From: Acidimicrobiaceae bacterium
GTDB lineage: Bacteria > Actinomycetota > Acidimicrobiia > Acidimicrobiales > MedAcidi-G1
NCBI GenBank assembly: GCA_002713545.1
Contig: PATJ01000040.1
Coordinates: 1-6,963, forward strand
Length of the DNA: 6,963 nt
Reading direction: 5' to 3'
Shown in pieces: positions 1 to 6,500 of the stretch. Positions within the stretch are counted from its first letter, which is position 1. Each line of letters starts with the position of its first letter. Below the pieces are notes generated by a model. It did not search any database. It had not been told where the DNA came from and was given only the letters and a program-made list of their open reading frames with translations. A program made the translations under genes and the position numbers.

Positions 1-90
1 GCAGCTAAGAAACCTGCAGCTAAGAAACCTGCAGCTAAGAAACCTGCAGCTAAGAAACCTGCAGCTAAGAAACCTGCAGCTAAGAAACTT
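1..90 (+). repeat. 15-bp tandem repeat coding an Ala-Ala-Lys-Lys-Pro tail
   Basis: The unit GCAGCTAAGAAACCT occurs five times without any mismatch (1-75). A sixth copy (76-90) differs by one base, T for C at 89, which changes the last codon from Pro to Leu. The array begins at the first base of the window, so its true length and left end are unknown. The period is a multiple of three, so gain or loss of units keeps the reading frame. It codes a basic, disordered A-A-K-K-P tail resembling those of histone-H1-like and other nucleoid proteins. Identical codons in every copy point to recent duplication by slippage or to homogenisation. Confidence 0.95.
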
Positions 91-477
91 GAACGTAAGC
101 GTAAATTTGACAAAGCCTTTTTGCTTAAGCAAAAGGAAGTACTGATTAAAGAACGTGCAAGCTACTTGGGTAGCGCTGAAACTCTTGAAGCGGAAGCGGA
201 TCAGTTATTAGAGTACAGAGATCCTGGCGATGTTCAGTTTGACGAGGAGTCAGGAAGAGGAGACACACTCGCGGTTGAGCGGGATCTGGATCTGGCGTTG
301 AGTGCTCAAGCACGCGACGCCGTTGATGAAATTGATGCCGCCCTTGAAAGAATTAAAAACGGAAGCTATGGGGTTTGTTTGACTTCGGGTGAAGATATTC
401 CTAAAGCGCGACTCGAGGCTATTCCTTGGGCTTCAGAAAGAGTTGAGGTTAAAGCTGGAGGTTTAGGTCGACGCTGA
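1..477 (+). CDS. DksA/TraR-family protein with Lys-rich repeat tail and degenerate zinc finger (5' end missing)
   Basis: The reading frame is open from base 1 and gives 158 residues before the TGA at 475-477; the true start lies left of the window. The first 30 residues are the A-A-K-K-P repeat, followed by a basic linker (LERKRKFDKAF), a helical region of coiled-coil type, and the family's C-terminal part with the YGVC and ARLEAIPWA motifs. DksA/TraR proteins insert a coiled coil into the RNA polymerase secondary channel, often with ppGpp. The C4 zinc finger is largely lost: Cys126 remains, but the other three positions are Ser129, Arg147 and Val150, so zinc binding is unlikely and the fold must be held by packing, as proposed for cysteine-poor DksA paralogues. 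Whether it acts on RNA polymerase, DNA (through the tail) or both cannot be told from sequence. A TTG at 121 is in frame but is not a sensible start, because the repeat and linker upstream are open and continuous with it. It probably shares a transcript with lspA. Confidence 0.85.
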   Translation, partial: AAKKPAAKKPAAKKPAAKKPAAKKPAAKKLERKRKFDKAFLLKQKEVLIKERASYLGSAETLEAEADQLLEYRDPGDVQFDEESGRGDTLAVERDLDLALSAQARDAVDEIDAALERIKNGSYGVCLTSGEDIPKARLEAIPWASERVEVKAGGLGRR

Positions 478-484
478 AAGGTGG
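477..484 (+). promoter_or_regulatory. Shine-Dalgarno site that favours the ATG start of lspA
   Basis: AAAGGTGG lies 8 bases upstream of the ATG at 493 and overlaps the stop codon of the preceding gene by one base. A competing GTG at 481 falls inside this site and has no ribosome binding site of its own, so the ATG is the better start. The position suggests translation of lspA is linked to termination on the DksA-like gene. Confidence 0.6.
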
Positions 485-492
485 TTGAGGTA

Positions 493-954
493 ATGGGAAT
501 TCGAAAATCTCTAACCGCTGTTCTTTTAGCAACCCTCTTCTTGGATCAACTTAGTAAATGGTTGATCTTAGAACATTTGACAAATGGAAAAGTCATTGAA
601 TTATTCTGGACTCTTCAAATGCGTTTGGTGCGCAATTCAGGGATCTCTTTTGGAAAGGGTAGTGAGTTAGGTCAACTGGTCTCGATTGTTGTTTTTGTTG
701 TCATAGCTATTCTTATAAAAGTTGCACTTAGTGCTAAAGATAATCGAACCTCGGTGCTGTATGGTCTGATAATTGGAGGCGCATTAGGGAATCTTTGTGA
801 CCGGATTTTTCGAAGTTCAGATGGTTTTCTGAAAGGCGAAGTCGTCGATTTTATTGACTTTCAATGGTGGCCTGTTTTCAATGTTGCAGATTCAGCAGTG
901 GTAGTTGGTTGCTTATTGCTTCTATTAAACGGATTGTATTTTGAACGAATTTAA
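493..954 (+). CDS. lspA: Lipoprotein signal peptidase (signal peptidase II)
   Basis: Membrane aspartyl protease that cleaves the signal peptide from diacylglyceryl-prolipoproteins after Lgt has modified the lipobox cysteine. The 153-residue product has the usual family length and four hydrophobic segments at about residues 8-25, 61-79, 88-101 and 129-150. Family motifs are present in order: DQLSKW near the first membrane segment, [17 protein letters not shown] and FNVADSAV. Asp103 and Asp133 in the last two motifs are the expected catalytic pair. [14 protein letters not shown] is the typical stretch before the second aspartate. The start was set at ATG 493 because of the Shine-Dalgarno site; a GTG at 481 in the same frame would add four residues (157 in all). 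The 3' end overlaps the next gene by 14 bases. This is a confident family call. Confidence 0.95.
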   Translation: MGIRKSLTAVLLATLFLDQLSKWLILEHLTNGKVIELFWTLQMRLVRNSGISFGKGSELGQLVSIVVFVVIAILIKVALSAKDNRTSVLYGLIIGGALGNLCDRIFRSSDGFLKGEVVDFIDFQWWPVFNVADSAVVVGCLLLLLNGLYFERI

Positions 955-1873
955 TGAAGTTGTCCCTGATTCATTGGAAGGCGAAAGACTTGATCGTTTA
1001 CTCGCATTTATAGGGAATATAAGTAGAAGTGAGGCGTCAAATATTATTAAGGGTGGGGAAGTTCTGATAAATGGGAAAGTGGTTACGCGTCCTTCATTTA
1101 AAGTTACGCTTGGAAATCTTGTTGAGTTTTCGATCCGAGACAGCGAAGAGCTGCCTGAGATCGAGGCAGATTCCTCTATAAATTTTGAAATAATTCATTC
1201 TGATATTGATTTTTTGGTAGTTGATAAACCCGCAGGTTTAGTGGTTCACCCTGGGGCTGGGAATTCGTCGGGAACTTTAGTTAATGGACTTTTGGCGCTA
1301 AGCCCTAATATCAGAGACGTAGGAGAGAAAAACAGACCGGGTGTAATTCACCGTCTTGATAAAGGCACTTCGGGACTCTTGCTTACCGCTAATACAAATG
1401 AGGGATACCAATTTTTTGTCAACGAGTTGTCGGAGCGCAAAATAAAAAGGGTTTATCAGGCTTTAGTGTGGGGAGTTCCAGAAGGCCCAGAGGGAATCAT
1501 CGATGCACCCATAGGAAGATCGAGTAAAAATAGAAAAAAAATGGCGATTGTGGCAAAAGGAAAAAATGCAATAACTACTTATAAGTTAAAGGAGAGTTGG
1601 CCTTCCAGTAATGTCTCTTTGTTGGAATTGGAACTTGAAACTGGGCGAACTCATCAGATCCGAGTCCATCTTTCTTCCATCGGAAATCCAGTAGTAGGTG
1701 ATGATCTTTATGGTAGCAATCGGAAACACCTAACTCTTCGGAGACCCTTTTTGCATGCAAGTAAGTTATTTTTTGAACATCCGCGTACCGGAAGTGACTG
1801 TAAATTTGAGTCTCCTTTACCGGAAGATTTAAAAAATTTATTAGCTGATATTCAGTCAAATGAGAATCTATAA
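941..1873 (+). CDS. rluD: RluA/RluD-family 23S rRNA pseudouridine synthase
   Basis: Converts uridine to pseudouridine in large-subunit rRNA; RluD itself acts on helix 69. The 310-residue protein has an N-terminal S4 RNA-binding domain (about residues 8-68, [14 protein letters not shown] onward) followed by the catalytic domain. The motif [14 protein letters not shown] carries the catalytic aspartate, Asp140. [17 protein letters not shown] precedes it, and [10 protein letters not shown] (from residue 235) is the conserved C-terminal motif. The only start giving a complete S4 domain is the TTG at 941, inside the end of lspA; the ATG at 954 is out of frame, and a TTG at 974 would cut the S4 domain. 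The overlap suggests translational coupling to lspA. The subfamily (RluD rather than RluC or RluA) is inferred from the S4 domain and the lspA neighbour, so the exact target uridines are uncertain. A run of eight A (1534-1541) does not break the frame. Confidence 0.9.
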   Translation: MNEFNEVVPDSLEGERLDRLLAFIGNISRSEASNIIKGGEVLINGKVVTRPSFKVTLGNLVEFSIRDSEELPEIEADSSINFEIIHSDIDFLVVDKPAGLVVHPGAGNSSGTLVNGLLALSPNIRDVGEKNRPGVIHRLDKGTSGLLLTANTNEGYQFFVNELSERKIKRVYQALVWGVPEGPEGIIDAPIGRSSKNRKKMAIVAKGKNAITTYKLKESWPSSNVSLLELELETGRTHQIRVHLSSIGNPVVGDDLYGSNRKHLTLRRPFLHASKLFFEHPRTGSDCKFESPLPEDLKNLLADIQSNENL

Positions 1874-1900
1874 CTTGATAGCAGTTTTAGCCCGTTAAGT

Positions 1901-1906
1901 TAATTT
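1901..1906 (+). promoter_or_regulatory. Candidate -10 element of a leaderless promoter
   Basis: TAATTT fits the actinobacterial -10 pattern TANNNT and lies 12 to 7 bases before the ATG at 1913. That is where a -10 box sits if transcription starts at the A of the start codon. No Shine-Dalgarno-like sequence is visible before this ATG, which agrees with a leaderless mRNA. No good -35 box is seen at normal spacing (TTGATA at 1875-1880 is 20 bases away). The region is AT-rich, so a chance match is possible. Confidence 0.35.
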
Positions 1907-1912
1907 AATATT

Positions 1913-2998
1913 ATGGAACCTGTATTCCCCGATTACTCAAATTGTTGCGTGAGCAGATTAATGCCGGCTCTGTTGGGTGTGTCCGATGAACCTTCATGCT
2001 TTTCTGATGACATCTTTCTAGCGAAGAGTATTGTGCTTTTAGTTCTTGATGGATTGGGCTGGGAGCAGTTTCAGGATAATAAGAAAATTTTTCCCGTTTT
2101 ATCTGAGTTTTCTGAGCAGCTCATAACCACTGTTGCACCTAGCACAACGGCTACGGCGTTAACTTCTATCACTACTGGAGCGCCACCTGGTGAGCACGGA
2201 ATAGTGGGGTATCGAATACCCGTAGAAGGAAAAATTTTAAATTCTTTGAGATGGTCAACTGGAAATAATTTAGCCAAGCCCGATCCTTATCAATTTCAAT
2301 TGATGCCAGTTTTCGATAATCAACAACCAAAAGTTGTTAGTTCTGCCGAACATGAGGGCTCGGGTTTCTCTAAAGCGCATTTAAGAGATTCCAGATTTTC
2401 GGGTTATAGAAATCGAAATGAATTAGTTGATTTAGTTGTTGAATCAGTAGCTAATTTTGAACCTTTTGTTTATGCGTATTGGGACGGGGTTGATCGGACA
2501 GCCCACGAGTTTGGTTTTACTGATAAGTACTTTGGTGAACTTAATGAATGCGACTTAATGATTGATGCATTGTTGCGACGGTTGCCTGCGAACGTAGCTT
2601 TGGTAGTGACTTCGGATCATGGTCAGGTGGAAGTGGCTGACCGGATGATAGAACTCACAGCGGATATAAAAAATCTTGTCGCAAAGCAAAGTGGGGAAGC
2701 AAGGTTCCGTTGGTTGCATGCAGTGCCTGGAGCGGAGAAAGACTTAACACAGATGGCTAAAGAAACTTTTAAAGATTCGGCCTGGGTCATGTCCAAAAAG
2801 GAAACCATAGATGCTGGATTATTTGGACCCATAGTGAGTGAAACAGTTAGGAGGCGTTTGGGGGACGTTGCTTTAATTGCGCGTGAAAAAGTAGGATTCA
2901 CCGACCCCGCTGAAAAGATGCCTTTTCAACTTATTACAAGACACGGCTCGTTAACTAAAGAAGAGATGCATGTTCCTCTTTTGTCAACTGTCACCTGA
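1913..2998 (+). CDS. Alkaline-phosphatase-superfamily hydrolase (type I phosphodiesterase / nucleotide pyrophosphatase type)
   Basis: This 361-residue protein has the metal-site signatures of the phosphodiesterase / nucleotide pyrophosphatase branch of the alkaline phosphatase superfamily, enzymes that hydrolyse phosphate mono- or diesters with two metal ions. In order: LLVLDGLGW with metal ligand Asp46; APSTTATALTSITTG with the likely nucleophile Thr79 (placed by its distance from the closing Gly); EHGIVGY with His95; WDGVDRTAHEFG with Asp194 and His198; TSDHGQ with Asp235 and His236; and ITRHGSLTKEE with His344. The full ligand set suggests an active enzyme. There is no signal peptide or membrane segment, so it is probably cytoplasmic. 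The substrate cannot be predicted. The N-terminal stretch before the first strand resembles actinobacterial homologues as I recall them, which supports ATG 1913 rather than the later GTG or ATG codons at residues 13 and 17. It may be transcribed both from the upstream operon and from its own leaderless start. Confidence 0.85.
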   Translation: MEPVFPDYSNCCVSRLMPALLGVSDEPSCFSDDIFLAKSIVLLVLDGLGWEQFQDNKKIFPVLSEFSEQLITTVAPSTTATALTSITTGAPPGEHGIVGYRIPVEGKILNSLRWSTGNNLAKPDPYQFQLMPVFDNQQPKVVSSAEHEGSGFSKAHLRDSRFSGYRNRNELVDLVVESVANFEPFVYAYWDGVDRTAHEFGFTDKYFGELNECDLMIDALLRRLPANVALVVTSDHGQVEVADRMIELTADIKNLVAKQSGEARFRWLHAVPGAEKDLTQMAKETFKDSAWVMSKKETIDAGLFGPIVSETVRRRLGDVALIAREKVGFTDPAEKMPFQLITRHGSLTKEEMHVPLLSTVT

Positions 2999-3018
2999 TT
3001 TAGGTTTATTCGCCTAAA
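2999..3018 (+). other. Small inverted repeat between the phosphatase-family gene and bpa
   Basis: TTTAGG (2999-3004) and CCTAAA (3013-3018) form a perfect 6-bp stem with an 8-base loop, starting right after the stop codon of the upstream gene. No T-tract follows, and the stem has only two G:C pairs, so it is not a convincing intrinsic terminator. It might be an mRNA processing or stability element, an operator half-site pair, or chance. Confidence 0.4.
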
Positions 3019-3031
3019 GTCATTATTAAGT

Positions 3032-3037
3032 AAGGAG
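3032..3037 (+). promoter_or_regulatory. Strong Shine-Dalgarno site of bpa
   Basis: AAGGAG lies four bases before the ATG at 3042. It is the clearest ribosome binding site in the window and fixes the bpa start. Neither the preceding phosphatase-family gene nor the following dnaE has a comparable site. Confidence 0.8.
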
Positions 3038-3041
3038 AAAA

Positions 3042-3512
3042 ATGACAGAGCCTTTAGAACCCGAAATTTTAACTGAAGAAACAGAGGAAAAACAGAATGA
3101 ATCTGTTGAGCAGCCAGCAAAGGTTGTGCGCGTTGGAACAATGATGCGTCAACTTCTGGAAGAGGTGAAGTCTTCCTCGCTCGATGAGCAGAGTAGGGAA
3201 CGGTTGAAGGAAATATATCAGTCCTCTATTACAGAGTTGGGCTCTGCATTGTCTGATGACCTGCGAGAGGAGCTTGACAGACTCGCTTCCCCGTTTGACT
3301 CCGATACTTCACCTAGTAATGACGAACTTCGTATAGCTCAAGCACAGCTAGTTGGCTGGTTAGAAGGTCTAATTCAAGGTATACAGGCCGCAATGTTTGC
3401 CCATCAATTTATGACTGCCTCCCAGTTAGGAGATTCTCAACCTGGAATGCTGAACCCTGCAGGAGGAGAGAACTCTGATTTAAGTGAAGATAGACCTGGA
3501 AATTATTTGTAG
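3042..3512 (+). CDS. bpa: Bacterial proteasome activator Bpa (DUF2587)
   Basis: Bpa forms a dodecameric ring that docks on the 20S proteasome and lets it degrade unfolded or selected proteins without ATP, separately from the Mpa/ARC ATPase route; in M. tuberculosis the homologue is Rv3780. The 156-residue product matches that family closely: VEQPAKVVRVGTMMRQLLEE (residues 22-41), the LDEQSRERL helix, LREELDRL followed by PF (residues 74-85), and the signature ELRIAQAQLVGWLEGL (residues 95-110), all parts of the helical core. The C-terminus ends in Gly-Asn-Tyr-Leu, equivalent to the Gly-Gln-Tyr-Leu tail by which mycobacterial Bpa enters the proteasome alpha-ring pockets; the penultimate Tyr is kept. 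The N-terminal 20 residues are acidic and low in complexity, and residues 130-152 form a Gly/Pro/Ser-rich linker, both as expected for disordered arms. The strong Shine-Dalgarno site fixes the start. dnaE begins five bases after its stop. Confidence 0.93.
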   Translation: MTEPLEPEILTEETEEKQNESVEQPAKVVRVGTMMRQLLEEVKSSSLDEQSRERLKEIYQSSITELGSALSDDLREELDRLASPFDSDTSPSNDELRIAQAQLVGWLEGLIQGIQAAMFAHQFMTASQLGDSQPGMLNPAGGENSDLSEDRPGNYL

Positions 3513-3517
3513 AACTC

Positions 3518-6500
3518 ATGTCGGCTTCCTTTACTCATCTTCACGTTCATACAGAGTATTCACTTCTGGATGGAGCTGCTCGGGTCGGAGAGTTAGTTAA
3601 GGCTGCATCGGATGATGGTCAGAAAGCTTTAGGAATAACAGACCATGGAAACATGTACGGCATTTTAGATTTTTATCGTGCATGTAGAAATAATGACGTC
3701 AAACCGATAATTGGTACTGAGGCCTACATGGCGCATGAAACTCGTTTTGAACGTTTTTCTCGTAGAGGACGTGTAGATGATTCTGGGGGTGAGACCGAGA
3801 CGGGACAAAAAATCATGTACCACCTAACACTTTTAGCTGAAAACAATATCGGTTATAAAAATATGATTCAGCTTGCTAGCAGAGCCTTTTTAGAAGGCTA
3901 TTACTACAAGCCCCGAGTTGATTGGGAGGTTCTTGAGGATCACAGTGAAGGAGTAATTGCTACTACTGGGTGTTTAGGCGGGCATGTCTTGCAGTCACTA
4001 TTGCGAGATGATTTTCAAGGCGCTTTAGACAAAGCAGGCCGACTTCAAGAGATTTTTGGTCGAGGTAATTTATTTGTCGAATTGCAAGATCAAGGTTTGC
4101 CTGAACAGATTAGAACAAACCCTGGTTTAGTTAAAATAGCAAAGGAGATCGGGGCTCCAATCGTTGCCACTAATGATTCTCATTATGTGAAGCAAGAAGA
4201 TTCTCATGCGCACGATGCATTATTGTGTGTTCAAACTGGTTGCGTCATGAGTGATCCAAATCGTTTCAAATTTCATGGAGATCAGCACTATCTTAAATCA
4301 GCAAATGAGATGCGACGTCTCTTTAGTGAACTGCCAGACGCGTGTGACAATACACTTGTAATTGCCGAACGATGCAATGTTGAAATTGAGTTTGGAAACC
4401 CACAACTACCGGATTTTCCATTACCAGATGGATTCGATTCTGCTGATTCTTATCTTTCACACTTGACACTAAATGGTGCTAAGGAGCGCTGGGGTGAACC
4501 GCTCTTAGATGAAATTTCTGATCGAATTGTCTATGAACTCCGAACAATAAGTGACATGGGTTTTTCAGCATATTTTTTGATTACTTGGGATTTGATACGT
4601 TACGCGCGCGAAAGAGGAATACGAGTGGGACCTGGAAGAGGGAGTGCAGTTGGTTGCGCTGTATCTTTTTGCCTTGGTATTACAGATTTAGACCCGATAA
4701 AACATGACTTACTTTTTGAAAGATTTCTAAATCCTGATCGAATAAGCATGCCAGATATTGATATGGATTTCGATTCACGTTACAGAGATGAAATTATTCG
4801 CTACGCAGCAGATAAATATGGACGAGACCATGTGGCACAAATAGTAACTTTCTCTCAAATAAAAGCGAGAGCAGCTGTTAGAGATGCAGCCAGAGTATTA
4901 GGTCACCCCTATGCAATCGGGGACCGAATCGCTAAAGCAATGCCTCCTTTAGTTCTAGGTCGTGACACCCCAATATCAGCATGTATGGAAGAAATAGACG
5001 GATATAGCGATGGGTACAAGATGGCTGCTGACTTAAGAAGTATGTACTCAGCAGATCCTGACGTTAAACAAATAGTCGACGTGGCACGTGGTCTAGAAGG
5101 GCTTAGACGTCAAGATGGGATTCATGCCGCAGCAGTTGTGATTACAAAAGATCCACTTACAGATTACTTACCTATTCAAAGAAAGCCGGAATCAGGGCAA
5201 GAACCTGAAGAAGCTCCAATCGTCACTCAATACGACATGTATGGAGTGGAAGATCTAGGACTTCTGAAAATGGATTTTTTAGGTTTGCGAAATCTGGATG
5301 TAATAACGGACACTCTTGATTTGATCAAATCAACAAGGAATTTTGAATTAGATATTGACGTAGTTGAACTAGATGACAAAAAAACATTCCAAATGCTTTC
5401 AAAGGGTGATTCGATCGGGGTTTTCCAACTGGAATCTGGACCTATACGTAGTTTGATGCGTTCTTTGAATCCGACTTCTTTTGATGATGTCGCTGCATTG
5501 GTAGCTCTTTATAGACCGGGACCGATGGCAGCAAATATGCACAACGATTATGCGGATAGAAAAAATGGGAGGAAAAGCGTCTCTTATTTCCATCCAGACG
5601 CAGGCTCTCTTTTAAGCGATACTTACGGGTTGATGATTTATCAAGAGTCAGTTATGCGAGTAGCGCAGAAATTTGCTGGGTATTCACTAGCTCAAGCTGA
5701 CAATTTAAGAAAAGCATGTGGCAAAAAAGATCGTGCGCTGATGAAGAAAGAGCGGGAGGGATTTTTAAGTGGATGCTCTAAAACCGGGTATGACTCAGAT
5801 TTAGCAGAAGAACTTTTCGACATCATAGAACAGTTTGCTGACTACGCTTTTAACAAAAGTCATGCTTATGGCTATGGGTTGGTTGCCTATCAAACTGCTT
5901 TTCTAAAAGCCAATTATCCGGTTGAATATTTATCTGCTTTGTTGACAAGCGTTAAATCAAATTTAGACAAAGCAGCAATTTATTTAAATGAGTGTCGTCT
6001 GTTGGGTATAGAGGTAACTGTTCCTGCTATCAATCTAGCTCACAGTTCTTTTACACCAATTCCAGACTTAGGTGAAAGTGGAGATAAGGCAAAGATAGTT
6101 TTCGGTCTTTCAGCAATTCGTAATGTAGGTGATGGTCTAGTTGATTTGATAGTGCAAGAACGAGATGAAGCTGGACCCTTTGAAGATTTCAATAATTTCT
6201 TGGAGCGTTGTGACACCTCAGTTTTGAACAAAAGAACAGTCGAGTCACTAATTAAAGCAGGAGCTTTTGACAGTTTTGGACATCCTAGACAGGGGTTGCT
6301 GGAAGTGCATGAAGAGCTTATAAGTCTTACAGTTTCACGTCGCAGGGAACACGACATGGGCGTACTTTCACTGTTTGGAGATGCAGAAAGTGGGCCGGTT
6401 TTTGATGAACGTCCCGAAATACCTGACATAGAGTTCGAGAAATCTCAGAAACTTACTTTCGAAAAAGAAATGTTAGGTTTGTATGTATCTGACCATCCGC

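Noticed and set aside
121..477. A 118-residue gene starting at TTG 121
   Set aside because: The same frame is open back to base 1 through the repeat and basic linker. The TTG is an internal Leu codon, and the gene simply begins outside the window.
1534..1541. Run of eight A in the pseudouridine synthase gene as a possible frameshift site
   Set aside because: The frame is intact across the run and the family motifs continue in register after it. The run of eight T in dnaE (6936-6943) is likewise in frame.
1575..1859. Minus-strand frame of 94 codons
   Set aside because: It lies wholly within the pseudouridine synthase gene, which has clear motifs here ([10 protein letters not shown]), and has no recognisable domain of its own.
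2071..2277. Minus-strand frame of 68 codons
   Set aside because: Antisense to the nucleophile region of the phosphatase-family gene, with no recognisable domain.
2623..2901. Minus-strand frame of 92 codons
   Set aside because: Antisense to the C-terminal half of the phosphatase-family gene. The composition is that of a shadow frame.
2981..3010. Possible -35/-10 promoter for bpa (TTGTCA at 2981-2986, TTTATT at 3005-3010)
   Set aside because: The -35 matches 5 of 6 bases but the -10 only 4 of 6, with 18-base spacing, and the -10 sits in the hairpin loop. In AT-rich sequence this is too weak to annotate.
2926..3141. Minus-strand frame of 71 codons across the gap before bpa
   Set aside because: It overlaps the 3' end of one well-supported gene and the 5' end of another, and resembles no protein I know.
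5399..5593. Minus-strand frame of 64 codons inside dnaE
   Set aside because: Antisense to the conserved polymerase core, including the YRPGPM motif.
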